From Tersicoccus mangrovi (lineage in GTDB: Bacteria; Actinomycetota; Actinomycetes; Actinomycetales; Micrococcaceae), in the NCBI RefSeq assembly GCF_036881825.1, contig NZ_JBAJMW010000008.1:95385-159384 (forward strand): a stretch of DNA of 64,000 nt, given 5' to 3'. A program made the translations under genes and the position numbers. Shown here in pieces: positions 1 to 9,904 of the stretch; the first letter of the stretch is position 1, and the number at the start of each line of letters is the position of its first letter. Below the pieces are notes generated by a model, which was given only the letters and a program-made list of their open reading frames with translations, searched no databases and was not told where the DNA came from.

Positions 1-1124
1 CGACAGAGGTCGATGACGGCGCTCAGCGCGGACGCGCGCACCTCCGGCCAGCGGTCGGGACGGGTGATGCCCGTCAGCGCGCGCAAGCGACCACCGCCGA
101 CGACGACGTCCGCGGCCACCCGGTGCAGCGCGGCGACGTCGAGCAGTCCCTGGTCGGCGAGCCGGCACGCCTGCGCCACGGGGGCGGTCTCGTCGAGCAG
201 TCCGAGCATGACCGCGGTGCTCGACCCATAGGTGTCGACGTCGACGAGGTACGCCGTCCCGAGCTCGGCGGCGAGTTCGGCGGCCAGATTGACGGCGACC
301 GTGCTGCGACCCGGAGCTCCGGTGGGTCCCCAGACCGCGATCACGACGCCGGGTTGCTCGTCCGGCGTGACGGCGGGCTCACCCGTCGGCTGATCCGTCG
401 ATGCCGCTCCGGTCCCCGTGCCGCTCCCTCCGCCGACCCGTCGGCGAGGCTTCGCGATGTCCGTGGTTTCCGCTCGTGTCCTGTCGGTCCACCGACCCAG
501 GCCGTGACCGCGCTTCGGAGCGTCAGCATCCGGTTCACCGGATCCGCGGTCATCGAGTCCCCGGTCGTCGGCGTCGTCGGCACCGGCCCCGCGTCCACCC
601 ACTCCGTGATCACGGGCGTCGGGTTCCCCACGGCTCGGATCATCCCGGGCGGGCGCGTCGGATCGGCGCTCCGCCTCAGTGCCGTCGAACGGCGTGACTC
701 CGCCGTCGGTGGCCTCCTGTCGAGGCTTCTCCTCACCCGGCCCGTCGGTCGCGGTGGCCCCCCGCGCTGTCCAGCTCCCGGGGTCCGCGGCCGCGCCCAG
801 CACGGCGGCAGCGAGGTCGGCGGTCGAGATGCCGGGCGGCAGGACGCGTACGCCGAGGCCCTCCAACCAGGTAGCCCACTCGCGGTCCCCTGTCAGGGCG
901 AGCACGGGGATCCCGGATCCGGTCATCCGTTCGATCAGGTGCCCGGGCAGGTCGTCGACCCGCTCGGCGATCAGCGCGACCTCGGCGAGGCCGCTCTCGC
1001 ACACCGCGAGCAGATCGGCCGCTTCCGCGCAACGGCGCACGACCGTCACCGGTCCCCGCAGCCGTTCGAGCCCGGCGACGTGGTCGGCCGGTGTGTCGCC
1101 GAGGATGGCGAGCGGGACGCTCAT
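1..1124 (-). CDS. TadZ/CpaE-like P-loop ATPase (partial, C-terminus outside window)
   Basis: The reading frame starts at an ATG at 1124 and runs off the left edge of the window, so only about 374 residues are visible. The N-terminal part resembles a receiver-like domain without an obvious function. A low-complexity Asp/Arg/Gly-rich linker (about residues 110-225) follows. Then comes a MinD/ParA-type segment with the P-loop GPTGAPGRSTVAVNLA and a VDVDTYGSS stretch matching the second switch. The P-loop carries Arg where the deviant Walker A signature has Lys. TadZ/CpaE proteins position Tad pilus machinery at the membrane. The start overlaps the stop of the upstream SAF gene by 4 bp (ATGA), which indicates translational coupling. 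The family call is inferred from motif and neighbour; a plain ParA-like ATPase is the alternative. Confidence 0.75.
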   Translation of the reverse strand, partial: MSVPLAILGDTPADHVAGLERLRGPVTVVRRCAEAADLLAVCESGLAEVALIAERVDDLPGHLIERMTGSGIPVLALTGDREWATWLEGLGVRVLPPGISTADLAAAVLGAAADPGSWTARGATATDGPGEEKPRQEATDGGVTPFDGTEAERRSDAPARDDPSRGEPDARDHGVGGRGAGADDADDRGLDDRGSGEPDADAPKRGHGLGRWTDRTRAETTDIAKPRRRVGGGSGTGTGAASTDQPTGEPAVTPDEQPGVVIAVWGPTGAPGRSTVAVNLAAELAAELGTAYLVDVDTYGSSTAVMLGLLDETAPVAQACRLADQGLLDVAALHRVAADVVVGGGRLRALTGITRPDRWPEVRASALSAVIDLC

Positions 1125-1768
1125 CGAGCGGCCGGGTTCCACACCACGGAGATCCGCGCCTGGTTGCCCAGGGCGTTGAGGATCTGCGGCATGGTCGCGT
1201 CGTCGACGAGGACCTGCAGGACGGTCTGGCGGGAGGCGCCGAGCGCGGAGGTCGTCGTCGTGACCTCGGCGATCTCGGCGCCCGGCAGCAGCCGCACCGG
1301 CTTGAGGTAGGTGTTCGGACTGGTTCCGGGCATCGCCACCCACACGTCCACGCGGGCGCCGGCCACCGCCTCGCGCGGGAGTGCCTCGGTGATGGAGATG
1401 GCCACGGGCTTGCGCTTGAGCGCATCGGGCCGGCCGACGGCGGAGGAGGCGACGAGCTCACCGCGCGGGACGTGCCGGGTCACCACGGCGCCGTCGGGCA
1501 CGGCACCGGGCACGAGGTAGGCCGCCTGCACGTCCCCGAGCCGGACCCGGGTGACGGTCAGATCCTCGACACGCAGCGGCTGCCCCACCGTCAGGTCCGC
1601 ACGCGCGGCGTACACCTCGGTGCTGCGGTCCAGCCCGGCGACCAGGGCCACCACCCCGGCGACGGACGCCACCACGAGCAGGATGCCGAGCAGGAGCCGT
1701 GGGTCCTTCCAGGACGGCCTTCTCAGGCGCGGCGTCTCGGACGCGGGACGTGCGGTCACCGTGGTCAT
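1121..1768 (-). CDS. SAF domain-containing membrane protein (CpaB/RcpC-like)
   Basis: This 215-residue protein has one N-terminal membrane segment (about residues 27-46, LLLGILLVVASVAGVVALVA). A SAF-type domain of about 60 residues follows, with the typical pattern of a basal segment (VGQPLRVEDLTVTRVRLGD) and a valine/arginine strand (GAVVTRHVPRGELVASSAV). The C-terminal part is extracellular or periplasm-equivalent. CpaB/RcpC proteins with SAF domains are accessory parts of Tad/Flp pilus secretion. The coupled downstream TadZ-like ATPase supports that setting. The start at 1768 has a GGGGAGA ribosome-binding site a few bases upstream. SAF domains also occur in unrelated proteins, so the pilus role is inference. 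Confidence 0.8.
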   Translation of the reverse strand: MTTVTARPASETPRLRRPSWKDPRLLLGILLVVASVAGVVALVAGLDRSTEVYAARADLTVGQPLRVEDLTVTRVRLGDVQAAYLVPGAVPDGAVVTRHVPRGELVASSAVGRPDALKRKPVAISITEALPREAVAGARVDVWVAMPGTSPNTYLKPVRLLPGAEIAEVTTTTSALGASRQTVLQVLVDDATMPQILNALGNQARISVVWNPAAR

Positions 1769-1935
1769 CGTTCTCCCCCTGCTGGGCCCATCCCCCGGGC
1801 ACCGTGGTCCTTACTGTAGACGGCGGCGTCGCCGCGGTCACCGGGTGCGCGAGCCTGTGGACAACGCACGGATCGGGCCGGCCGGGATGCCACAATGAAC
1901 GCGGAGAACGGGACGGCCGGGTCTGGAGGTGCACG

Positions 1936-2145
1936 ATGCCGCGTTTCCTCACGCTCAGTGACGTCTGCGAGGAGCTGCAGATCTCGTCCGCGCAGGGGTA
2001 CGCGCTGGTCCGCAGCGGTGAGCTGCCCGCCATCCAGGTCGGCGGCCGCGGTCAGTGGCGGGTGGAGCAGACCGTGCTCGACGCCTACATCGAGGCCAAG
2101 TACGAGCAGACCCGGCAGCAGGTGGCGCGCGACCGCAGTCGCTGA
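1936..2145 (+). CDS. small excisionase/MerR-type helix-turn-helix DNA-binding protein
   Basis: This 69-residue protein is nearly all one winged helix-turn-helix of the excisionase/MerR class. Residues 5-30 (LTLSDVCEELQISSAQGYALVRSGELPA) form the helix-turn-helix, followed by the wing IQVGGRGQWRV and a C-terminal helix. It belongs to the same broad group as the developmental regulator BldC, though closer to a short orphan type common in Micrococcales. No integrase or phage gene is nearby, so a transcriptional role is more likely than excision. The ATG at 1936 follows GGAGGT by 5 nt, which fixes the start; a longer upstream extension exists but lacks a site. A four-copy 10-bp repeat array sits about 0.6 kb downstream (2765-2804). 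Confidence 0.85.
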   Translation: MPRFLTLSDVCEELQISSAQGYALVRSGELPAIQVGGRGQWRVEQTVLDAYIEAKYEQTRQQVARDRSR

Positions 2146-2163
2146 TGCCCCCTCGACCGGGGA

Positions 2164-2721
2164 TCAGCGCGCGAGCGAGCCGATCCGCAGGCACGCCGCC
2201 GTGGGCACGGTGGTGACCGTGCCGGTGTGATCCGGCCGCAGTTCGCCCGGGTGAACGGTCGTCAGGTCGACGAAGTCCCGACCCACGCGGTCGATTCGCC
2301 CCCTTATCGCCGTCGACCCCGGCCCGGCGGCCACGGTCACCGTCACGACGGCCCGATCGCGGCTGAGACCGCGCAGCGCCGACGTGAGGCTGAGTCGATC
2401 GCCGACGGAGGACGGTTCCGGCGCGGTCGCCCGCCGCAGTCCCTCCCACGCCCGGCACCACGACACGACCACGATGACGTCGAGCGCTCCGGCGCGCAGG
2501 CACGCCCAGCCGGCGCCCGTGAACGCGATCGTGCCGTCCACGGTCTCCCCGTCGGACTGCAGCGCCCTCACCCGGTCCCCCGTGCTCGCCCGCAACCGGC
2601 CCGCCAGCGTCACGCTGCCCTGGTCGATACGGGTCCGCTCGGCGATCTCGCTCTCCCGCGCCCTGTCCTGCAGCGCCGTCCACTGACTCTGCAGGTCCTC
2701 GAACAGCGCATCCCACCTCAT
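2164..2721 (-). CDS. conserved actinobacterial protein of unknown function
   Basis: The 185-residue product has no catalytic motif I recognise. It begins MRWDALFEDLQSQW, has an amphipathic helical N-terminus (about 1-35), and continues with alternating beta-rich segments (GSVTLAGRL, GTIAFTGAGWACLRAG, AVVTVTVAAGPGSTAIRGRIDRVGRDFVDLT). The second half looks like a small beta-barrel or Sm/SH3-like fold, but that is only a pattern impression. No signal peptide or membrane segment is visible. Similar short proteins are common next to the LysM and small-HTH genes in actinobacteria. The start at 2721 is preferred over an upstream ATG at 2745 because a TACGGT hexamer lies exactly 6 nt before it, the leaderless layout seen elsewhere in this window. 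It is divergent from the LysM gene. Confidence 0.75.
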   Translation of the reverse strand: MRWDALFEDLQSQWTALQDRARESEIAERTRIDQGSVTLAGRLRASTGDRVRALQSDGETVDGTIAFTGAGWACLRAGALDVIVVVSWCRAWEGLRRATAPEPSSVGDRLSLTSALRGLSRDRAVVTVTVAAGPGSTAIRGRIDRVGRDFVDLTTVHPGELRPDHTGTVTTVPTAACLRIGSLAR

Positions 2722-2727
2722 GTCCAC

Positions 2728-2733
2728 ACCGTA
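2728..2733 (-). promoter_or_regulatory. -10 hexamer TACGGT, leaderless start of the 2721 gene
   Basis: On the minus strand TACGGT is followed by exactly 6 nt and then ATG. No ribosome-binding site is present. This is the TANNNT-N6-RTG arrangement expected when transcription starts at the first base of the coding sequence. Confidence 0.6.
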
Positions 2734-2744
2734 GCGCCGAGCCA

Positions 2745-2773
2745 TTGACCGAGCGGTGCCGAAAGACTACAAA
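2745..2773 (+). promoter_or_regulatory. candidate promoter of the LysM gene (TTGACC-17-TACAAA)
   Basis: TTGACC at 2745-2750 and TACAAA at 2768-2773 are separated by 17 bp, close to the housekeeping consensus. The -10 lies inside the first copy of the phased repeat array. The predicted start would give a leader of roughly 35-40 nt before the ATG at 2818, with a GCGAGGTG stretch near that ATG as the ribosome-binding region. The assignment is from sequence pattern only. Confidence 0.5.
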
Positions 2774-2804
2774 TAACGTCAAACACGGTCAAACGACTAC
2801 AAAC
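2765..2804. repeat. four 10-bp phased direct repeats, candidate operator
   Basis: Four consecutive decamers read GACTACAAAT, AACGTCAAAC, ACGGTCAAAC and GACTACAAAC. The CAAA core recurs exactly every 10 bp, and copies 1 and 4 are nearly identical. The block is strikingly AT-rich for this genome and lies between two divergent genes, overlapping a good -10 element. One repeat per helical turn on the same face of the DNA suits a small protein that binds head-to-tail. Which protein binds is unknown. Confidence 0.6.
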
Positions 2805-2817
2805 GCGAGGTGACGAC

Positions 2818-3702
2818 ATGGAGTGCAAGGGCACCGGATCCCCCTCGGCGACGGCCCCTTCCGGCCAAGACGACGGCTGGTCGACGACGGAGGGCGGCGG
2901 AGCGGGTACCGCAGCCGCTGTCCTCGCTCTCGGCGTGGTCAATGCCGTCATCGGCGGTCTCCTGCTGGCCCGGCTCCGACCAGGAGCGGCGTCCATCGGG
3001 ACGTCCGGCGCCGAGGCCCCGCTCGAGGTCGCCGTCGGAGCTGCCGTGGCCGCCCTCGGGGTCGCGATCATGGCGTGGTGGGTGCTGAGCCTCGTGGTGA
3101 CCATGGCCGTCGAACTACGGGGACGACGGGCGGGACGGGCGCCGGCGCTCTCGTCGGCGCTGAGCCCGGCGTTCATGCGCCGTCTCGTCGGCGCCCTGCT
3201 CAGCCTCCACCTGGTGGCCGGCACCGCGGGCACGGCCGTCGCCGCGCCGGTCGCCCCGATGGCCGTCGCCATGGCTCCCCTGGACGCGGTCGCCTCCGGC
3301 TTCGTCCTCGTCCACCCGACGACGTCCGGCGGTACCGGCCACGCTCGATCAACCGAACCGAGTCCCGGCGCCGATCCGTGGTTCGTGCCCCGTGCACCGG
3401 CGCTGGAGGACGGTGCGCCGCTGGTCCGCCCGCCGACCCGTGACGCAGGGGCCGGAGCCACCACCCCGACGGGGACGAGTTCCGACAGGACCGCGACCGT
3501 GGTGGCCGGCGACAGCCTGTGGAGCCTTACTGCCCGCCAACTCGGTCCCCTGGCCACCGACGTGGAGATCGCCCGCCAGTGGCCCCGGTGGTACGACCTC
3601 AACCGGGACGTCATCGGTCCGGACCCCGCGGTCATCCGACCGGGCCAGGTGCTGCGCGTGCCGACCGTCGCCGCGGACCACCTCGACGGAGTCGAGCGAT
3701 GA
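2818..3702 (+). CDS. LysM domain membrane protein
   Basis: The 294-residue protein has hydrophobic segments at about 30-52 and 68-95 and a third around 120-145, so it is membrane-anchored. A Pro/Thr/Gly-rich stretch follows. Near the C-terminus is a LysM domain (about residues 228-285): TVVAGDSLWSLTARQLG, then WYDLNRDVIG, then IRPGQVLRVP. LysM binds N-acetylglucosamine-containing glycans, here presumably peptidoglycan. The stop overlaps the start of the Rv3235-family gene by 4 bp (ATGA), so the two are co-translated. The TTGACC/TACAAA promoter and the phased repeats lie directly upstream. LysM genes next to Rv3235-family genes and secA are a recurring actinobacterial arrangement. The precise function is unknown. 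Confidence 0.85.
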   Translation: MECKGTGSPSATAPSGQDDGWSTTEGGGAGTAAAVLALGVVNAVIGGLLLARLRPGAASIGTSGAEAPLEVAVGAAVAALGVAIMAWWVLSLVVTMAVELRGRRAGRAPALSSALSPAFMRRLVGALLSLHLVAGTAGTAVAAPVAPMAVAMAPLDAVASGFVLVHPTTSGGTGHARSTEPSPGADPWFVPRAPALEDGAPLVRPPTRDAGAGATTPTGTSSDRTATVVAGDSLWSLTARQLGPLATDVEIARQWPRWYDLNRDVIGPDPAVIRPGQVLRVPTVAADHLDGVER

Positions 3703-4463
3703 GCACCCGGGCGGGCGCGGCGATGCCGTTGGCCCCGGAGGACCCGGTCCTCACGTCCGCACAGCCGACCGGCCTGTCCGCGGGGACGGACCGCCACGGG
3801 ACGCCTGGACAGACGAACGACGTCGCCGCGACGGGACGGCCGGCGCCGCCGCCGATCACCACCCGCTGGGCGCCCGCGCAGCGCCTGGGCGTTCCTCCTG
3901 TCCGACGTCGCCCGGTGTCGACCGGCTCCCTCGTCGCGGTCGGTGCGGGAACGACGGCCGTTCCGATCGACGGCGCACCCGTCCAGGCCGACGCGGCGAA
4001 CGCCGCGTCCGGCGAGACAGGAACCGTTGGCAGCCACGACCGAGGACCCGGCCGGGTGCTCCCCCTGGAGGACGAGACGACGCGACGGGTCATCGCGCAG
4101 ACACGCGCGGTGGGGCAGGCCGTCCTCGAGGTCCTCACCGGCGCTCGGCCCGCCGGTCAGCTGATGCGCTGGATGGATCCGGCCGTCCACGAGTCCCTGG
4201 TCCTGCGCGCCGAACTCGTGCGCGCGTCCGCGCTGCGGGCGGAGCAGACGCGCAGCGGCCCGGGTCGCCTCGGCACGGTCGACGGTCAGCGCCCGCTCTT
4301 CCGGCGGGCAGCCGTCCGCTCGGTGCACGCGTGCCGCGTCTCGGCCCGCTGCTACGAGATGAGCCTGGTGATCGGCGAGCCCGGCGGCCGCAGCCGGGCG
4401 ATGGCTCTCCGGCTGGAACTGCGGCACCTGCAGTGGCGGGTGACCGCTCTCGAGTTGGGCTGA
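3699..4463 (+). CDS. Rv3235 family protein
   Basis: The product is 254 residues when started at the ATG at 3699, which overlaps the LysM stop codon. The first 120 residues are low-complexity and probably disordered. The conserved C-terminal region (about 135-254) has the family pattern: a helix ending VLEVLTGARPAGQLMRWMDPAVHESL, then the strands RRAAVRSVHACRVSARCYEMSLVIG and SRAMALRLELRHLQWRVTALELG. The fold resembles NTF2-like proteins, but no catalytic residues are known. The gene is convergent with secA. The function is not established; the fixed neighbourhood with LysM, secA and hpf suggests an envelope or secretion link, which is inference. A longer in-frame start at 3519 would overlap the LysM gene heavily and is rejected. 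Confidence 0.8.
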   Translation: MSTRAGAAMPLAPEDPVLTSAQPTGLSAGTDRHGTPGQTNDVAATGRPAPPPITTRWAPAQRLGVPPVRRRPVSTGSLVAVGAGTTAVPIDGAPVQADAANAASGETGTVGSHDRGPGRVLPLEDETTRRVIAQTRAVGQAVLEVLTGARPAGQLMRWMDPAVHESLVLRAELVRASALRAEQTRSGPGRLGTVDGQRPLFRRAAVRSVHACRVSARCYEMSLVIGEPGGRSRAMALRLELRHLQWRVTALELG

Positions 4464-4537
4464 TCACCGGCGAGGGGGATCTCGACGACCGGGCGACCGG
4501 ACGGCACGGAACGGGCGACGACGCTGATCGAGCGGCG

Positions 4538-4588
4538 GTGCCGACGCAACGACGGTGTCGACGCAAGGACCGTGCCGACGGAACGACG
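4538..4588. repeat. three tandem 17-bp repeats before the terminator
   Basis: Three back-to-back units read GTGCCGACGCAACGACG, GTGTCGACGCAAGGACC and GTGCCGACGGAACGACG, with no spacer. They lie in the gap between the convergent Rv3235-family gene and secA. No ORF of note covers them. Confidence 0.6.
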
Positions 4589-4602
4589 GAGCAGCGCGAA
4601 CG

Positions 4603-4639
4603 ACAGCGGGGCCCGGCCGAAACGGCCGGGCCCCGCTGT
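4603..4639. terminator. hairpin terminator between convergent genes
   Basis: A perfect 15-bp GC-only stem (4605-4619 with 4623-4637), extended by two more pairs, closes on an AAA loop. There is no strong U tract, as usual for very GC-rich actinobacteria. It can serve both the plus-strand LysM/Rv3235 unit and minus-strand secA. Confidence 0.8.
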
Positions 4640-4653
4640 TCAGAGTGAGGCGG

Positions 4654-7556
<2,903 letters not shown>

Positions 7557-7653
7557 AGCTGTTCGCTCCTGCGTGCTCGACTCGTCTGGACAGCGACGGG
7601 CCGTGACGGCCCGAGCGCTGCGCCGAGTCTACGCGAGGCGACTGGCCGGAACC

Positions 7654-8916
7654 TCAGCGTTCGCTCACGGCTCGGGCGAGGCGGGCGGCCAGGTCACCGC
7701 GGGGGGCGACGACGACGTCGCCGAGGCCGAGCCAGCCGGCCATCGTGACGAGTTCGCCGGCCAGCTCGGTCGCGACCCGCTCGGGGGCCGTGTCGGGGGC
7801 CGCCCCGGCACCGGCCGCGCCGGCCGTATCCGGTTCCGCGTACGCTGCCTGGACGAGCAGCACGCCCCGCTGCCGGTCGGCCTTCAGGTCGACGCGGGCC
7901 ACGAGGTGCTCGCCGAGGAGGAAGGGCAGCACGTAGTAGCCGTGCTCGCGGCGCTCGGGCGGGGTGTAGATGCCGATGCGGTAGTGGAACCCGAAGAGCT
8001 CCTCGACCCGGGGCCGGTGGAAGATCAGCGAGTCGAACGGGCTGAGCAGGGCCCGCCCCTCGACCCGCCGGGGCCGGCGGGCGGCGGTGTGCAGCCAGTG
8101 CGGGCGGTCCAGTCCGGCGACGGTGACGGGCCGGACGACGCCCGCGTCGGCGAGCCGGCCCAGCGACTCGGTGACGGCCTTGACGGGGAGGCGGAAGTAG
8201 TCGGCCACCGAGCGGGTGGTCGCGATGCCGAGAGCCCGGGCGGCCGCCTCGGTGAGCCGGTCCGCCGCGGCCGGCCGGTCCGGTTCGAGTGCGTCGCGCA
8301 GCGCCGGAGGCAGCACCCGCTCGGCGAGGGTGTAGCGCCGTTCGAACTGCGGCGTCCGACCCGCGGCGCCGACGACGCCCTGCTCGAAGAGGTGCTCGAG
8401 GACCCGCTTGGTGGGCGTCCAGTTCCAGCCCCACGACACCCGGTCGACGGCGTGGTCGTGCTCGAGCGCGGCGGCCAGGCCGGTCGCGGTCATCGGCCGG
8501 GAGCGGCCGAGCATCTCGGTCAGGCCGGCGGCGATGGCCTCGTGCTCCGCGGCGGCCGGGGCGGAGAGGCCGACCCACCGGCGGCGCTGCCAGACCCGCA
8601 GGTCGGCGAAGTGCTCAGGCCGGATGAAGCTGGCCTCGTGCGCCCAGTACTCCATCAGGCGACGGGGCTGCCGTTCGCTCAGCCGGGCGAGCAGGTCCCG
8701 GTCGTAGGGGCCAAGACGGGCGAAGACGGGCAGGAAGTGGCTGCGGCTGAGGACGTTGACCGAGTCGATCTGCAGCAACTGGATGCGCCGCAGCAGGGCG
8801 GCGATGTGACCGGCGGTGACCCTCCCGGCGCTGGGACGGGCGTCGTGCGGCACCTCGAGGGCCTGGGCGGCGATCGCGATGCGCCGAGCGGCGGCGACGG
8901 TGAGCCGGTCGGCCAC
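7654..8916 (-). CDS. YcaQ-family winged helix protein (putative interstrand-crosslink DNA glycosylase)
   Basis: This 420-residue protein shows the family signature near the N-terminus: RIQLLQIDSVNVLSRSHFLPVFARLGPYDRDLL followed by RLMEYWAHEASFI. Winged-helix segments and a C-terminal region with HYRIGIYTPPERREHGYYVLPFLLG follow. YcaQ/AlkX enzymes unhook alkylated crosslinks in DNA. The QxD motif typical of the active site is visible as QID (about residues 48-50). The GTG start at 8916 has GGAGG 8 nt upstream. It sits between secA and hpf and is transcribed in the same direction, with about 100 bp before secA. The biochemical role is inferred from the family. Confidence 0.85.
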   Translation of the reverse strand: MADRLTVAAARRIAIAAQALEVPHDARPSAGRVTAGHIAALLRRIQLLQIDSVNVLSRSHFLPVFARLGPYDRDLLARLSERQPRRLMEYWAHEASFIRPEHFADLRVWQRRRWVGLSAPAAAEHEAIAAGLTEMLGRSRPMTATGLAAALEHDHAVDRVSWGWNWTPTKRVLEHLFEQGVVGAAGRTPQFERRYTLAERVLPPALRDALEPDRPAAADRLTEAAARALGIATTRSVADYFRLPVKAVTESLGRLADAGVVRPVTVAGLDRPHWLHTAARRPRRVEGRALLSPFDSLIFHRPRVEELFGFHYRIGIYTPPERREHGYYVLPFLLGEHLVARVDLKADRQRGVLLVQAAYAEPDTAGAAGAGAAPDTAPERVATELAGELVTMAGWLGLGDVVVAPRGDLAARLARAVSER

Positions 8917-9041
8917 GGGGAAGCCTCCAGAGGACGGGGCGGGGCGGTGATGACTGCTGGACGGTGGTCACTGCAGGACGGTGCAGTGCGGTGAGCTGCA
9001 ATGACGTGCGGCGTCCGGGTGGTCGTGCCCCGGACAGGGAA

Positions 9042-9070
9042 CGGGCCGCGACCTGCGAGGTCGCGGCCCG
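9042..9070 (-). terminator. hairpin terminator after hpf
   Basis: A perfect 13-bp stem (9042-9054 with 9058-9070) closes on a GCG loop, about 20 bp after the hpf stop. No U tract follows. Confidence 0.7.
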
Positions 9071-9089
9071 CTGGCCGATGCTACGCCGG

Positions 9090-9770
9090 TCAGGCAGAAG
9101 CGCTCGCCGAGCGGTAGCTCAGCTCCTCCTCCTGCACGTCGGCGTCCTCGTCGCAGGCCTCGTCGAGGGAGATGACCCCGTAGGTCCAGCCGCGACGCCG
9201 GTAGACGACCGAGGGCGTGCTCGACTGCTCGTCGATGAACAGGTAGAAGTCGTGACCGACCATCTCCATCGCGTCGACGGCGTCGTCCAGGGACAGTCGG
9301 GCGGCGGGGAAGACCTTGCGGCGGATGGTGACCGGCGAGTCGCTGGTCTTCTGGTCCGGCACGGCGTCGGCCACGCGGCCGTCCACGTCGTCGGCGGTCT
9401 GCAGGTACAGCGGGGTGTCGGGGCGGACGACCGGCAGGGAGGCGGTGGCCTCGTGCACGGCGGTCGGGCGCTGGTGGCCCTGGTGGTGGACCTTCTTGCG
9501 GTCGCGGGCGCGGCGCAGACGCTCGGCCAGCTTCCTGGCGGCGGCGTCGAATGCGGCGAACTTGTCCTCCGACGAGGCCTCGGCACGGATGACGGGCTTC
9601 AGACCGAGGACGGTGAGTTCGATGATGACTTCCGAAGGCTGCTTCGTCACCTTCGCTTCGAGACGGTGCTTCTTCTCGACCAACGGTTCGATCTTGGCGA
9701 TCTTCTCCTCCGCGTATTCGCGGTACCGGTCGGACACCGTGACGTTGCGACCGTAGATGGAAAAGTCCAT
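9090..9770 (-). CDS. hpf: long-form ribosome hibernation promoting factor
   Basis: Long HPF dimerises 70S ribosomes into inactive 100S particles in stationary phase or stress. The 226-residue product has the S30AE domain at residues 1-100 (MDFSIYGRNVTVSDRYREYAEEKIAKIEPL, basic loop DRKKVHHQG) and a C-terminal dimerisation domain at about 165-220 (IRRKVFPAARLSLDDAVDAMEMVGHDFYLFIDEQSSTPSVVYRRRGWTYGVISL). The start at 9770 has GGAGAT 4 nt upstream. An ATG 78 bp further upstream is in frame but has no family similarity before MDFSIYG. It is followed by a clear hairpin terminator. Location next to secA and comF is standard for actinobacteria. Confidence 0.93.
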   Translation of the reverse strand: MDFSIYGRNVTVSDRYREYAEEKIAKIEPLVEKKHRLEAKVTKQPSEVIIELTVLGLKPVIRAEASSEDKFAAFDAAARKLAERLRRARDRKKVHHQGHQRPTAVHEATASLPVVRPDTPLYLQTADDVDGRVADAVPDQKTSDSPVTIRRKVFPAARLSLDDAVDAMEMVGHDFYLFIDEQSSTPSVVYRRRGWTYGVISLDEACDEDADVQEEELSYRSASASA

Positions 9771-9904
9771 GGTGATCTCCGCTCTGTAGTCGGTGACACA
9801 ACGGCACCGGCTCATCCGACGGACGCCGTTGCGGTGTTCTCTCAACACCTGGCCCCCACGTTAGTTGAGCGGCACCGCTTTTTCACCCGCCGGTCACCTC
9901 TGCG

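Noticed and set aside
123..1310. Long plus-strand open frame opposite the TadZ/SAF genes
   Set aside because: It is a GC-driven shadow: Arg/Pro/Ala-rich composition with no motif, opposite two genes with clear domains.
1936..2145. Excisionase of an integrated element
   Set aside because: The protein fold is excisionase-like but no integrase, attachment site or phage gene is nearby, and the neighbours are core genes.
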